Part shown: positions 36,998 through 46,704 of the stretch, piece by piece
How the letters are laid out: each line of letters begins with the position of its first letter
How positions within the stretch are numbered: the stretch's first letter is position 1
Assembly: GCA_035255045.1 (NCBI GenBank)
Contig: DATFAA010000007.1
Coordinates: 1-64,000, forward strand
DNA: 64,000 nucleotides
Direction: 5' to 3'
Source of the DNA: JAGTRP01 sp035255045
GTDB taxonomy: Bacteria; Pseudomonadota; Gammaproteobacteria; Burkholderiales; Rhodocyclaceae
Notes under the pieces: model-generated
Database searches by the model: none
Seen by the model: the letters and a program-made list of their open reading frames with translations, nothing else
Told to the model about the DNA's origin: nothing
Position numbers and translations under genes: made by a program

Positions 36998-38358
36998 TCG
37001 ACTTTCGGCAGGTGCCGAAGGGAGTCGGCGATGGCCTCGGCCGGGTACTCGTAATCCTCCAGCTTGCCGGCGAAGAAGCGGTCATAGGAAGCCATGTCGA
37101 AATGGCCGTGGCCGGTCAGGTTGAAGAGGATGACCTTGGGCTCGCCGGTTTCCTTGCACTTCAGGGCCTCGTCGATGGCGGCCCGGATGGCATGGCAGGA
37201 TTCCGGCGCCGGGATGATGCCCTCGGCCCGAGCGAACTGCACGCCGGCCTGGAAGGTCGCCACCTGGGGCACGGCCAGGGCTTCCACCCGGCCTTCGTGC
37301 AGGAGCTGGGAAACCAGGGGGCTGTCGCCGTGGTAGCGCAGGCCGCCGGCATGGATGCCCGGGGGCATGAAGTCGTGGCCCAGGGTGTACATCTTCATGA
37401 GGGGCGTGTAACCGGAGGCGTCGCCGAAGTCGTAGGCGTAGGCGCCCTTGGTCAGGGTCGGGCAGGAAGTGGGCTCCACCGCCACGCAGCGCAGCCTTTC
37501 GGCCCGCTTGTCGCCCGCCGCCTGGTCGGCCAGGAAGGGGAAGGCAATGCCGCCGAAGCTGGAGCCGCCGCCGCAGGGGCCGAAGACGACATCCGGATAG
37601 AGGCCGATCTTGTCGAACTGCTTCTTGGCTTCGAGGCCGATGATGGTCTGGTGCAGGAGCACGTGGTTCAGCACCGAGCCCAGGGTGTAGCAGGTGTCCG
37701 GGCGGGCAGCCGCCTCTTCCACCGCTTCCGAAATGGCGATGCCGAGGGAGCCCTCGCTGTTCGGGTCCTTGGCCAGGACGGCGCGGCCGGCCTGGGTGAG
37801 GTCGGTGGGGCTGGCGAACACCTCGGCTCCCCAGGTCTGCATCATGGAGCGGCGGAAGGGCTTCTGCTGGTAGCTCACCTTGACCATGAAGACCCGCACC
37901 GGCAGGCCGAACATCTGGCCGGCGAAGGCGATGGAGGAGCCCCACTGGCCCGCCCCGGTCTCGGTAGTCAGCTTCTTGGTGCCGGCCAGCTTGTTGAAAT
38001 AGGCCTGGGGCACGGCGGAATTGGGCTTGTGGGAGCCGGCCGGGGAGACCCCCTCGTACTTGTAGAAGATCTTGGCCGGGGTGCCCAGGGCCTGCTCGAG
38101 GCGGGCGGCGCGGCACAGGGGCGACGGGCGCCACAGGGCGTAGATCTGGCGCACCTCTTCCGGAATGGGAATCCAGCGCTGGGAGGACATTTCCTGCTCC
38201 AGCAGAGGCATGGGGAAGATGGCGGCCATTTTCTCCGGCGGCACCGGCTTGCCGTCGGGCCCCAGCGGCGGCGCCGGGGGATTCGCCATGTCGGCGACAA
38301 CGTTGTACCAGTGGGTCGGAATCTCGTTTTGTTCGAGCAGAACGTGCAGCGGGGTCAT
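36994..38358 (-). CDS. TrpB-like (TrpB2-type) PLP-dependent enzyme
   Basis: The 454-residue protein has the PLP lysine in GSHKPNSAVPQAYF, the glycine-rich phosphate loop GPCGGGSSFGG and the TrpB2-specific N-terminal extension (PTHWYNVVADM). TrpB2 enzymes can condense indole and serine or act as salvage or serine-handling enzymes independent of TrpA. There is no trpA nearby, so classical tryptophan synthesis is not implied. It overlaps the SPOR gene by 4 nt and starts 32 nt after the FAD oxidoreductase gene. Confidence 0.9.
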   Translation of the reverse strand: MTPLHVLLEQNEIPTHWYNVVADMANPPAPPLGPDGKPVPPEKMAAIFPMPLLEQEMSSQRWIPIPEEVRQIYALWRPSPLCRAARLEQALGTPAKIFYKYEGVSPAGSHKPNSAVPQAYFNKLAGTKKLTTETGAGQWGSSIAFAGQMFGLPVRVFMVKVSYQQKPFRRSMMQTWGAEVFASPTDLTQAGRAVLAKDPNSEGSLGIAISEAVEEAAARPDTCYTLGSVLNHVLLHQTIIGLEAKKQFDKIGLYPDVVFGPCGGGSSFGGIAFPFLADQAAGDKRAERLRCVAVEPTSCPTLTKGAYAYDFGDASGYTPLMKMYTLGHDFMPPGIHAGGLRYHGDSPLVSQLLHEGRVEALAVPQVATFQAGVQFARAEGIIPAPESCHAIRAAIDEALKCKETGEPKVILFNLTGHGHFDMASYDRFFAGKLEDYEYPAEAIADSLRHLPKVE

Positions 38359-38390
38359 CTTTGGTCTCTCTCCCTATCGCGGAAGGGCGA

Positions 38391-40022
38391 TTATCCGCCA
38401 ATTGACGAGGCAAAGCGTAGTCCCAGCTGCCGTAAAACCCTCTCCGCCGCCAGGACGCCCCGGTATTGAGCCTCCTCGAACAGGGAAAAGCCGGAAAGGT
38501 CGGCATGGGCCAGGGTCAGCCGCCGGCTGCGGAAGTCCGCCAGGCGCTGGCGCCCGCCGCCCCACAGGCTGCCCGGCAGCGGGCGGCGCATGGCGTGGCC
38601 GTTGCGGAAGACATCCAGGCGGGTGGCCAGGCGGCGGATGTCCGGGTGCACCCGCTCCAACTCGGAGAGGATATTTCCTGCCCACTCGTCCCGGGAGGTT
38701 GCCAGGAGCAGGCGCCGGCCCGCCGCCGGGTCGACGTCGTGGAGGGCCCGGTAATAGGTGAATACGGTCCCGGACAGGCGCCGGCGGATAAGCTGGTGGG
38801 TCGCCACCACGTAGCCCAGGCCGGGGCTGTCGTAGAGGACGTTGTCCCAGGCCGGCGGGGCGCCGTGGCGCTCCTCGGGAAAATCGGACAGATGCAGGTT
38901 GGCGGTCAGCCAAGGGGCGTAGGTGCCGGCCCGGGCCGCCGCCCCCAGGTCGGCCGGCATGGCCTCCCAGACCCGGGGCAGGACGAAGGCCGGCGCCGCC
39001 CACACGGCCTGCTCGGCATGGATGCGCAGGGAGCGGCCCTCCCCGGGCAGCCAGCAGTCCACCAGGGCGCCCCTGCCCTCCTCCCGCAGGCGCCAGACCA
39101 CGGCGCCGGCCAGGATGCGGTCGCCGGCCCGGGCGGCCAGGGCACGGGCCAGCCAGCCGTTGCCCTCGGGGGCGGTAAGGACGGCGTCCGGAGCCGCATT
39201 CTCCGCTTCGCCGCTGCGGCAGGCGAAATAGTGGAGCCCGGCCCAGGCCGAAGTCTGGTCGTAGCCGGTGCCGTAGTCGTCCCGGCAGGCGTAGTGGGCG
39301 AGCCAGTGGATGGTGGGGGCGTCGAAGCCCTCGTCCAGGAACCATTGCCTGAAGCTGACGCGATCCAGGGCCAGCCAGGCCGGATCCCGGCTGGAGAGCT
39401 CCATGGGCAGGGCGAAGACCCGCCGGCCGTCCCGGCCCCGGGCCTGCTTCATTTCTTCCATGCGGGCGTGGAAACGCTTCTGCTGTTCCCGTTCCGCCGC
39501 CGGCAGCCCGAGGCGGGGCAGCAGCCCCTCCTCCCACAGGCCGTTGCGGAAGACACGCTCCTGGGGCGTGGCGCACAGGTAGCGCTCGTCGTAGGTCGGC
39601 CGAGCGGCCTGGGGATCGCCCTGGAGCACGCCCAGGTCCGCCAGGAGTTCCCGCACCGCTCGGGCTTCCCGGGTGGGCAGGGGCAGGTAGTGGGCGCCCC
39701 AGGGATAAGCCACCAAAGGTCCCCGGCCGGAGCGGGAATTGCCGCCGGGCTCCCGTTCCAACTCCAGGACCAGGAAGTCGGCGAGGCCGGACTTGTCCAG
39801 TTTCCAGGCCGCCGACAGGCCGGAGATGCCGCCGCCGACGATGGCCACCGCCGTCCGGCGGACTTCGCCGGGTTCCGGGAAACCGCCCTCCCGCAGGCGG
39901 TGGGCCGCCTCCTGGGACATGCCGAGCAGTTCGCCGGGGGGCAAGGGGGGCGGCCCCTTGGGAGCGCAGCCGGCCAGGGCGGCGGCGCCGATGGTACCGA
40001 GGAAATCCCGGCGGCTAGTCAA
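38391..40022 (-). CDS. FAD-dependent amine oxidase-like protein, Tat-exported
   Basis: The 543-residue protein starts with a Tat-like signal (SRRDFLG) ending in a lipobox-like LAGC. The FAD-binding motif AVAIVGGGISGLSAAWKL follows, then LELEREPGGNSRSG. It is a flavin amine-oxidase-type protein of the NAD(P)-binding-like superfamily and would act on the periplasmic side. In some relatives it neighbours an aminopropyltransferase/DUF350 cluster; here that cluster is 18 kb away, so a link is only suggestive. It overlaps ftsX by 8 nt. Confidence 0.82.
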   Translation of the reverse strand: MTSRRDFLGTIGAAALAGCAPKGPPPLPPGELLGMSQEAAHRLREGGFPEPGEVRRTAVAIVGGGISGLSAAWKLDKSGLADFLVLELEREPGGNSRSGRGPLVAYPWGAHYLPLPTREARAVRELLADLGVLQGDPQAARPTYDERYLCATPQERVFRNGLWEEGLLPRLGLPAAEREQQKRFHARMEEMKQARGRDGRRVFALPMELSSRDPAWLALDRVSFRQWFLDEGFDAPTIHWLAHYACRDDYGTGYDQTSAWAGLHYFACRSGEAENAAPDAVLTAPEGNGWLARALAARAGDRILAGAVVWRLREEGRGALVDCWLPGEGRSLRIHAEQAVWAAPAFVLPRVWEAMPADLGAAARAGTYAPWLTANLHLSDFPEERHGAPPAWDNVLYDSPGLGYVVATHQLIRRRLSGTVFTYYRALHDVDPAAGRRLLLATSRDEWAGNILSELERVHPDIRRLATRLDVFRNGHAMRRPLPGSLWGGGRQRLADFRSRRLTLAHADLSGFSLFEEAQYRGVLAAERVLRQLGLRFASSIGG

Positions 40023-40914
40023 ACTTGCGCAGGGAGAGGCTGACCGAGAGCTGGGCGCCCAGCCAACCGAGGACGGCGCCGACGCCGGCGAGCAGGAGGA
40101 TATTCCGCAGCCCCGGGCCGTGGAGGGCGAACTCGCCGCCGTAGAGGGCCGCCAGCTCCGCCGCCGGGCCGGCCAGGAGCTTCATCCCCGTCGCCACCAG
40201 GGCGGCGGCCAGGAACCCGCCGAGGGCACCCTGAAGGGCTCCGAAATAGTAGAAGGGCCGGCGGATGAAACCGTCGGTGGCGCCGATCAGCCGGGCCACT
40301 TCGATTTCCGCAGCCTGGGCCATGACCTGCAGGCGGATGGTGTTGAAGGTGACCGCCACCAGGCCGGCGGCGAAGATGGCGGCGAGCAGGGTGACCGCCA
40401 GCTTGCCCAGGCGCAGGAAGGCGTCGAAGCGCTTCACCCAGGCCGAGTCGAGCTGCACATGGGCGACCTTGGGCCAGCCGGCCATGGTCTGGCGCAGGGC
40501 CTCCAGCTTGTCCGGGGTGGCGTCGGCGGGCTCGACGACGAAGGCGTCGGGAAGCGGGTTGCGCGGCAGGCTGGCGACGATCTCCGCCATGCCCTCGCCG
40601 CCCCGCAGGCGCTTCAGGGCTTCCTCCTTGGGGACGAAGTGCCAGCGGCCGGCCCCTGCCTGCTTGAGGCGGGCCTCGATCTCGGCCGCCGCCCGGCGGT
40701 CCGCGTCGGTGGCCATGAAGATGCTGATCTGCTGGGCGCCGGAAGCGCTGCGCCCGAGGTCCCGCAGATTGTCCAGGAGGACGTAGCCGGCTGCCGGCAG
40801 GGTCAGGGCGATGCCGATGACGAGCAGCGACAGGAAGGTGTTGAGGGGCGCCGCCAGCAGGCGGCGGACGGCGCCTTCCAGGGCGGCGCCATGCTGGGTC
40901 AGCCAAGCCCTCAT
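40015..40914 (-). CDS. ftsX: Cell division protein FtsX
   Basis: The 299-residue protein has four membrane helices: one after a short cytoplasmic N-terminus (TFLSLLVIGIALTLPAAGYVL) and three in the C-terminal half. Between helices 1 and 2 is a periplasmic loop (about 45-165). FtsX anchors the FtsE ATPase and controls peptidoglycan hydrolases during division. It overlaps ftsE by 4 nt. Confidence 0.94.
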   Translation of the reverse strand: MRAWLTQHGAALEGAVRRLLAAPLNTFLSLLVIGIALTLPAAGYVLLDNLRDLGRSASGAQQISIFMATDADRRAAAEIEARLKQAGAGRWHFVPKEEALKRLRGGEGMAEIVASLPRNPLPDAFVVEPADATPDKLEALRQTMAGWPKVAHVQLDSAWVKRFDAFLRLGKLAVTLLAAIFAAGLVAVTFNTIRLQVMAQAAEIEVARLIGATDGFIRRPFYYFGALQGALGGFLAAALVATGMKLLAGPAAELAALYGGEFALHGPGLRNILLLAGVGAVLGWLGAQLSVSLSLRKFD

Positions 40915-41561
40915 GTCAGCCTCCCGTGATCCAGCCGCAGGACATGGGGCCGGTAGCGCTCGATCCAGTGGGGATCGTGGGTGGCCACCACGACGGTGAC
41001 GCCCACCTGGTGGAAGGATTCGAAAATTTCCAGGATGTCGGTGGCCGACTCGGCGTCCAGGTTGCCGGTGGGCTCGTCGGCCAGGAGCACGGCGGGCCGG
41101 TTCACCACCGCCCGGGCGATGGCCAGGCGCTGCTGCTCGCCGCCGGAAAGGGCGATGGGATTGGCCTTCTGGCGATCCAGCAGCCCGACCTTGTCGAGGG
41201 CCGCCTGGGCCCGGCGGACGGCTTCCCGGCGGGGGAGGCCGACGATATGCAGGGGCAGGAGGACGTTGTCCAGGACGGTGCGGTCGAACAGCAGCTTCTG
41301 GTCCTGGAAGACCAGGCCGAAATTGCGGCGCAGGTAGGGAATGGCGCTGGCCCGCAGGGCGGAGAGGTTCTGGCCGTTGACCACGAGGCTTCCCGTGGTC
41401 GGGCGCTCCACCGAGGCGATGAGTTTCACCAGGGTGGTCTTGCCGGCCCCGGAGTGGCCGGTGATGAAGACCATGTCGCCGGCTCCGATCTCGAAGCTGA
41501 CTTCCTTGACCGCCTCGTAGCCGCCCGGGTAGCGCTTGGTGAGATTGGAGGCGACGATCAT
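40911..41561 (-). CDS. ftsE: Cell division ATP-binding protein FtsE
   Basis: The 216-residue ABC ATPase has Walker A GHSGAGKTT (35-43), signature LSGGEQQR and Walker B VLLADEPTGNLD. The ATG at 41561 begins the conserved MIVASNLTKRYPGG; longer frames are out-of-gene. It overlaps ftsY by 4 nt, giving the classical ftsY-ftsE-ftsX order. Confidence 0.95.
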   Translation of the reverse strand: MIVASNLTKRYPGGYEAVKEVSFEIGAGDMVFITGHSGAGKTTLVKLIASVERPTTGSLVVNGQNLSALRASAIPYLRRNFGLVFQDQKLLFDRTVLDNVLLPLHIVGLPRREAVRRAQAALDKVGLLDRQKANPIALSGGEQQRLAIARAVVNRPAVLLADEPTGNLDAESATDILEIFESFHQVGVTVVVATHDPHWIERYRPHVLRLDHGRLT

Positions 41562-42535
41562 TCGAACAGGGCGTCGACGAAATCCTTGGCGGAGAAGGGT
41601 CGCAGGTCGTCGATGCCCTCGCCGACCCCGATGAAGCGGATGGGCTTGGGGCACTGGCGGGCGATGGCGGCCACCACCCCGCCCTTGGCGGTGCCGTCGA
41701 GCTTGGTGACCACCAAGCCGGTGACGTTGATGGCCTTGTCGAAGGCCTTCACCTGCTGGAGGGCGTTCTGGCCGATGTTGGCATCGAGGACCAGGAGGGT
41801 CTCGTGGGGGCCGGTGATGTCCACCTTCTGGATGACCCGGCGGACCTTGGCGATCTCTTCCATGAGGTGGAGCTGGGTCGGCAGGCGCCCGGCGGTGTCG
41901 GCCAGGACCACGTCGATGCCCCGGGCCTTGGCGGCGGCGATGGCGTCGTAGATGACCGCCGCCGGGTCACCGCCCTCCTGGGAGATGACGGTGATGTTGT
42001 TGCGCTCGCCCCAGACCTGGAGCTGTTCCCGGGCCGCCGCCCGGAAGGTGTCGCCGGCGGCCAGCAGGACGCTCTTGCCCTGGGACTGGAAATACTTGGC
42101 CAGCTTGCCGATGGAGGTGGTCTTGCCGGCCCCGTTCACCCCCGCGATCATGATCACGAAGGGCCGGGTGGCCTCGACGTCGAGGGACTGCTCCAGGGGG
42201 CCGAGGAGGTCCATGAGGGCGCCGGCCAGGGCCTGCTGGATGGCTTCCGGGGTATCCAGCTTGTCGCGCTTGGCCCGGGCCTTGAGGTCGTCCAGGAGGA
42301 ACTGGGTGGCCTCGATGCCGACGTCGCTGGTGAGGAGCAGGGTTTCCAGCTCCTCCAGCAGCTCGTCGTCCACCTTGCCGCGGGAGAAGATGGACTTAAG
42401 CTTGCCGCCCCACTGGGCGCGGGTCTTGGCCAGCCCCTTGAAGAGGCGCTCACGCCAGGAGGGCGTGGCTGCCGCCGGGGTGGACTGGGGGGTTGCCGGC
42501 GTTTCGGTGCCGGACTTTTTGAAGAAACCGAACAT
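41558..42535 (-). CDS. ftsY: Signal recognition particle receptor FtsY
   Basis: The 325-residue SRP-type GTPase has an N domain (about 45-115) and G domain with GVNGAGKTT (132-140), DTAGRL and TKLDGTAKGG. It docks SRP-bound ribosomes at the inner membrane. The N-terminal A domain is very short compared with E. coli FtsY, common in this class. It is divergent from the M16 peptidase operon. Confidence 0.96.
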   Translation of the reverse strand: MFGFFKKSGTETPATPQSTPAAATPSWRERLFKGLAKTRAQWGGKLKSIFSRGKVDDELLEELETLLLTSDVGIEATQFLLDDLKARAKRDKLDTPEAIQQALAGALMDLLGPLEQSLDVEATRPFVIMIAGVNGAGKTTSIGKLAKYFQSQGKSVLLAAGDTFRAAAREQLQVWGERNNITVISQEGGDPAAVIYDAIAAAKARGIDVVLADTAGRLPTQLHLMEEIAKVRRVIQKVDITGPHETLLVLDANIGQNALQQVKAFDKAINVTGLVVTKLDGTAKGGVVAAIARQCPKPIRFIGVGEGIDDLRPFSAKDFVDALFE

Positions 42536-42630
42536 GAGGGGATATGTCTTAGGCCGTGCTGACAGTGACGCGGCAACTCGCTAAGATGCCGCAAAATTCC
42601 CACCAATTCTAGCAGAAAGCCCCCCTCCCC

Positions 42631-44001
42631 ATGATGCGAACACTACGTTTGCGGCACCTGTTGCTCGCCCTGATCGCGCCCGGGCTGATTGCCACCGCCC
42701 AGGCCAATCCCTTCGAGGCCACCCTGAAGAACGGCCTGCGGGTCATCGTCAAGGAAGACCACCGCGCCCCCACCGCGGTTCAGATGGTCTGGTACCGCAT
42801 CGGCAGCATGGACGAGGTGGACGGCAAGTCCGGCGTCGCCCACGTGCTGGAGCACATGATGTTCAAGGGCACCCCGAGCATCGGCCCCGGGGAGTTCAAC
42901 AAGCGGGTGGCGGCCGCCGGCGGGCGGGACAACGCCTTCACCAGCCGGGACTACACGGCCTACTTCCAGCAGGTGCCGAAGGAGAAGCTGGAGGAGATGA
43001 TGTCCCTGGAGGCCGACCGCATGCGCCACCTCAACGTCGATCCCAAGGAATTCGCCCAGGAGATCAAGGTGGTCATGGAGGAGCGCCGCATGCGCACCGA
43101 CGACAACCCCCAGGCCAAGCTCTTCGAGCAGGCCAACGCCATCGCCTTCGAGGCCCACCCCTACCGCCGCCCCATCATCGGCTGGATGAGCGACCTGGAG
43201 CACATGACCGCCGCCGACGCCCGGGAGTGGTACGACCGCTGGTACGTCCCCAACAATGCCTACCTGGTGGTGGTGGGCGACGTGGACCACGACGCCGTCT
43301 TCAAGCTGGCCGAGAAGTACTACGGCCCCCTGGAGGGCCGCGCCTCGCCGCCCCGGACCCCGCCCGCCGAGCCGCCCCAGGAGGGCATCCGCCGACTGGT
43401 GGTGAAGGCGCCGGCCGAGCTGCCCATCCTGACCATGGGCTACAAGGTGCCGGTGATCCGGGACGTGGCCAAGGACGTCGATCCCTTCGCCCTGGAAATG
43501 CTGGCCGCCGTCCTCGACGGCCACGAGGCCGCCCGTTTCGGCAAGCGCCTCATCCGGGAGCAGAAAATCGCCGTCTCCACCGGGGTGGACTACGACTCAA
43601 ATGCCCGCGGCCCCGGCCTCTTCTACCTCCAGGGCACGCCGTCGGAAGGCAGGACGGTGGCCGAACTGGAAGCCGCCCTGCGGGGCGAGATCGCCCGCAT
43701 CCAGAAGGAGGGGGTGAACGAGACCGAACTGAAGCGGGCCAAGGCCCAGGTGGTGGCCGCCCAGGTGTACAAGCTGGATTCCATGTTCGCCCAGGCCATG
43801 GAGATCGGCCAGATGGAATCCTCCGGGCTGTCCTACAAGGACATCGACCCGATCATCGAGCGCCTGCAGCAGGTCACCGCCGACCAGGTGCAGGCGGTGG
43901 CGAAGAAGTATTTCGGCGACGACACCCTGACCGTCGGCGTCCTCGACCCCCAACCCCTGGACGGCAAGCCGCGCCGCCCGGCCGCCGCCCCGCGCCACTG
44001 A
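42631..44001 (+). CDS. M16 family zinc metallopeptidase, catalytic member
   Basis: The 456-residue protein has a signal peptide (about 1-25, ending TAQA) and the inverted zinc motif HVLEH (His71, Glu74, His75) with a downstream glutamate region (EIKVVMEERRM). It should be a periplasmic peptidase related to PqqL and pitrilysin. It is followed after 12 nt by a second M16 protein lacking the motif, so the two probably form a heterodimer like the mitochondrial processing peptidase. Confidence 0.92.
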   Translation: MMRTLRLRHLLLALIAPGLIATAQANPFEATLKNGLRVIVKEDHRAPTAVQMVWYRIGSMDEVDGKSGVAHVLEHMMFKGTPSIGPGEFNKRVAAAGGRDNAFTSRDYTAYFQQVPKEKLEEMMSLEADRMRHLNVDPKEFAQEIKVVMEERRMRTDDNPQAKLFEQANAIAFEAHPYRRPIIGWMSDLEHMTAADAREWYDRWYVPNNAYLVVVGDVDHDAVFKLAEKYYGPLEGRASPPRTPPAEPPQEGIRRLVVKAPAELPILTMGYKVPVIRDVAKDVDPFALEMLAAVLDGHEAARFGKRLIREQKIAVSTGVDYDSNARGPGLFYLQGTPSEGRTVAELEAALRGEIARIQKEGVNETELKRAKAQVVAAQVYKLDSMFAQAMEIGQMESSGLSYKDIDPIIERLQQVTADQVQAVAKKYFGDDTLTVGVLDPQPLDGKPRRPAAAPRH

Positions 44002-44013
44002 GGAGAGCAAGAC

Positions 44014-45309
44014 ATGAAGAAAATCCTGTTCGCCCTGGCGGCGCTGGTCGCCTGCCAAGTCGCCCTGGCCGGCGTCAATATCCAGCACTGGGTGTCGCCC
44101 TCCGGCGCCCGGGTCTATTTCGTCGAAAGCAGCGCCCTGCCCATCCTGGACGTCCAGGTGGATTTCGCCGCCGGCTCCATGTTCGACCCGGCCGGCAAAT
44201 CGGGGGTCGCGTCCCTGACCCGGAGCATCCTCGACCTCGGGGCCGGCAACCTGGATGAGAACGCCATCGCCGACCGCCTGGCCGACATCGGCGCCCACCT
44301 CGGGGGCGGCGCCGACACCGACCGGGCCAGCGTCTCCCTGCGCACCCTGTCCGCCCCGGACAAGCGGGAGCCGGCCCTCGACATCCTGCGTAGCGTGCTG
44401 ACCGCGCCGCGCTTCGACGCCGCCATCTTCCAGCGGGAGAAGACCCGCACCATCGCCAGCCTCAAGGAAGCCCTGACCCGGCCCGACACCATCGCCGGCA
44501 AGGCCTTCTGGGAAGCCGCCTATCCCGCCCATCCCTACGGCCGCCAGTCGGAGCCGGCGACAGTGGCGAAGATCGGCCGGGACGACCTGCTCAATTTCTA
44601 CCGCACCTACTACAACGCCAAGAACGCCACGGTCACCCTGGTCGGCAGCCTGTCCCGGGCCGAGGCGGAGAAGGTGGTCGAATCCCTGGTCGGCAAGCTG
44701 CCCAAGGGCGAGGCCCCCAACCTGCCCGCCGATCCCCAGCTGCCCAAGGGGGAGACCCGGCGCATCGCCCACCCGGCCGCCCAGTCCCACATCTACGTCG
44801 GCCTGCCGGCCATCCGCCGGGGCGACCCGGATTTCTTCCCCCTCATTGTCGGCAACTACAGCCTGGGCGGCGGCGGCTTCGTCTCCCGCCTGATGAAGGA
44901 AGTGCGGGACAAGCGGGGCTACGCCTACAGCGTCTATAGCTATTTCGCCCCCCTGAAGCAGCCCGGCCCCTTCCAGATCGGCCTGCAGACCAAGCGCTCC
45001 CAGGCCGACGAGGCCCTCAAGGTCAGCCGCTCCATCCTCGAGGGTTTCCTCAAGGAAGGCCTCAGCCCCGAGGAGCTGGAAGCCGCCAAGGCCAACCTCA
45101 TCGGCAGCTTCCCCCTGCGCCTGGACAGCAACAAGAAGATCCTGGAGAACGTCGCCAACATCGGCTTCTACGGCCTCCCCCTGGACTACCTGGACCGCTA
45201 CCAGGACCGGGTGCGGGCGGTCACCGCCGAAGAAGTGCGCCAGGCCTTCGCCCGCCACGTCCGGACGGACCACCTGGTCACCGTCATGGTGGCCGTCGAC
45301 AAGCCTTGA
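44014..45309 (+). CDS. M16 family peptidase-like protein, non-catalytic member
   Basis: The 431-residue protein has a signal peptide (about 1-20, ending ALAG) and the M16 fold. At the zinc-motif position it reads SGVASLTRSILDLG, without the HxxEH ligands. The glycine-rich loop GNYSLGGGGFVSRLMKEVR is kept, as in non-catalytic partners that hold substrate. It is paired with the catalytic M16 gene upstream and overlaps rsmD by 4 nt. Confidence 0.92.
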   Translation: MKKILFALAALVACQVALAGVNIQHWVSPSGARVYFVESSALPILDVQVDFAAGSMFDPAGKSGVASLTRSILDLGAGNLDENAIADRLADIGAHLGGGADTDRASVSLRTLSAPDKREPALDILRSVLTAPRFDAAIFQREKTRTIASLKEALTRPDTIAGKAFWEAAYPAHPYGRQSEPATVAKIGRDDLLNFYRTYYNAKNATVTLVGSLSRAEAEKVVESLVGKLPKGEAPNLPADPQLPKGETRRIAHPAAQSHIYVGLPAIRRGDPDFFPLIVGNYSLGGGGFVSRLMKEVRDKRGYAYSVYSYFAPLKQPGPFQIGLQTKRSQADEALKVSRSILEGFLKEGLSPEELEAAKANLIGSFPLRLDSNKKILENVANIGFYGLPLDYLDRYQDRVRAVTAEEVRQAFARHVRTDHLVTVMVAVDKP

Positions 45310-45848
45310 ACTCGGTCCGCATCGTCGGCGGCGAATGGCGCCGCCGGGTCCTGCGCTTTCCCGACAGCCAGGGCCTGCGGCCCACGCCGGACCGGGTCAG
45401 GGAAACCCTCTTCAACTGGCTGGGGCAGGACCTGGAAGGTCAGACCTGTCTCGACCTCTTCGCCGGCAGCGGCGCCCTCGGCTTCGAGGCCGCCTCCCGG
45501 GGAGCCGACCGGGTGGTGCTGGTCGAGCAGGCGCCCCCGGTGCTGAAGGCCCTGCGGGAAAATGCCGAACTCCTGCGGGCCGGCACGAGGGTAGAGATCG
45601 TGCGCGCGGATGCGCTACAATATTTGGCTTCGACCGGATCGAGATTCGACCTCATCTTCCTGGACCCGCCCTACAACCTGGGCTGGATCGACCGGCTGGC
45701 AAAGCACCTGCCGGCGGCGATGAAGGAGGACGGAGCGATCTACATCGAAGCCGAATACCAAATTGACTCCCTCGGCGACTGGCGCACAGTGCGCAGCGGA
45801 CGGGCGGGCGAAGTGCATTTTCATTTGCTACGGCGGGAAACAGAATGA
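45306..45848 (+). CDS. rsmD: 16S rRNA (guanine966-N2)-methyltransferase
   Basis: The 180-residue SAM-dependent methyltransferase has LDLFAGSGALGFEAASRGA (49-67) and the catalytic motif DPPY (120-123). It methylates G966 of 16S rRNA. The start is a TTG within the end of the M16 gene, giving the family N-terminus VRIVGGEWRRR. It overlaps coaD by 4 nt. Confidence 0.93.
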   Translation: MNSVRIVGGEWRRRVLRFPDSQGLRPTPDRVRETLFNWLGQDLEGQTCLDLFAGSGALGFEAASRGADRVVLVEQAPPVLKALRENAELLRAGTRVEIVRADALQYLASTGSRFDLIFLDPPYNLGWIDRLAKHLPAAMKEDGAIYIEAEYQIDSLGDWRTVRSGRAGEVHFHLLRRETE

Positions 45849-46333
45849 AACTGGATCACCGGATGGCCATCTACCCGGGCACATTCGACCCGATGACCCG
45901 GGGTCACGAGGACATCGCACGCCGGGCGGCCGGCATTTTCGAACACTTGGTGCTGGCCATTGCGGAAAGCCCCTCCAAGCGCCCCCATTTCGACCTGGCG
46001 ACCCGGGTGGACTTGGCCAAGGAAGCGCTGGCGGACGTGGGCAATATCGAAATTGTCGGCTTCAACAGCCTGCTCATGAATTTCGTCCATGACCGGGGCG
46101 CCAAGATCATCGTCCGCGGACTGCGGGCCGTTTCCGACTTCGAGTACGAATTCCAGATGGCGGGAATGAACCGTAGCCTTTATCCTGAGGTCGAAACTGT
46201 ATTTTTGACCCCGGGAGAACAGTATATGTTTATCTCGGCGACCATGGTCCGCGAAATCGCGCGCCTGGGCGGCGATGTGAGCAAGTTTGTCCACCCCTGC
46301 GTGGAAAAGCTCCTGCGGGCGCAAACAAGTTAA
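45845..46333 (+). CDS. coaD: Phosphopantetheine adenylyltransferase
   Basis: The 162-residue protein has the nucleotidyltransferase motif YPGTFDPMTRGHEDI (T/H-x-G-H type) and the C-terminal ISATMVREIA. It adenylates 4'-phosphopantetheine in CoA synthesis. The first ATG at 45845 overlaps rsmD (ATGA). With coaE and coaX elsewhere in the window, three CoA-pathway genes are present. Confidence 0.95.
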   Translation: MKLDHRMAIYPGTFDPMTRGHEDIARRAAGIFEHLVLAIAESPSKRPHFDLATRVDLAKEALADVGNIEIVGFNSLLMNFVHDRGAKIIVRGLRAVSDFEYEFQMAGMNRSLYPEVETVFLTPGEQYMFISATMVREIARLGGDVSKFVHPCVEKLLRAQTS

Positions 46334-46362
46334 GTCACTTCATCTAGAGAGGAAAAGCGGCC

Positions 46363-46620
46363 ATGGCCCTGATGATTACCGACGAATGCATCAACTGCGA
46401 CGTCTGCGAACCCGAATGCCCGAACGATGCCATTTCCCAGGGCGAGGAGATCTACCAGATCGACCCGAACAAGTGCACCGAGTGCGTCGGCCACTATGAC
46501 GAGCCCCAGTGCGTTCAGGTCTGCCCGGTGGACTGCATCCCCAAGGATCCCAGCCACGTGGAAACCAGCGAGATGCTGTGGGTCAAGTACGAGAAGCTGA
46601 CCGGCAACAAGCGTTCGTAA
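46363..46620 (+). CDS. YfhL-type 2[4Fe-4S] ferredoxin
   Basis: The 85-residue ferredoxin has two cluster motifs: C9, C12, C15, C19, and C38, C41 (CTEC), C50, C54, C58. The spacing between the second and third cysteines of the second motif is enlarged, as in the Alvin/YfhL type. AGAGAGGAAA precedes the ATG, and a strong terminator follows. Confidence 0.93.
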   Translation: MALMITDECINCDVCEPECPNDAISQGEEIYQIDPNKCTECVGHYDEPQCVQVCPVDCIPKDPSHVETSEMLWVKYEKLTGNKRS

Positions 46621-46661
46621 GCCCCCGGGAACGGCGGGCGTCACGCCCGCAGCCCGAAAAG

Positions 46662-46686
46662 AACCCGCGCCTGGCGCGGGTTTTTT
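46662..46686 (+). terminator. Rho-independent terminator after the ferredoxin gene
   Basis: AACCCGCGC-CTG-GCGCGGG is followed by six T. An extra dyad, GCGGGCG-TCA-CGCCCGC (46634-46650), lies just before it. Confidence 0.93.
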
Positions 46687-46704
46687 CATGGCCGGAAGGG
46701 CCCG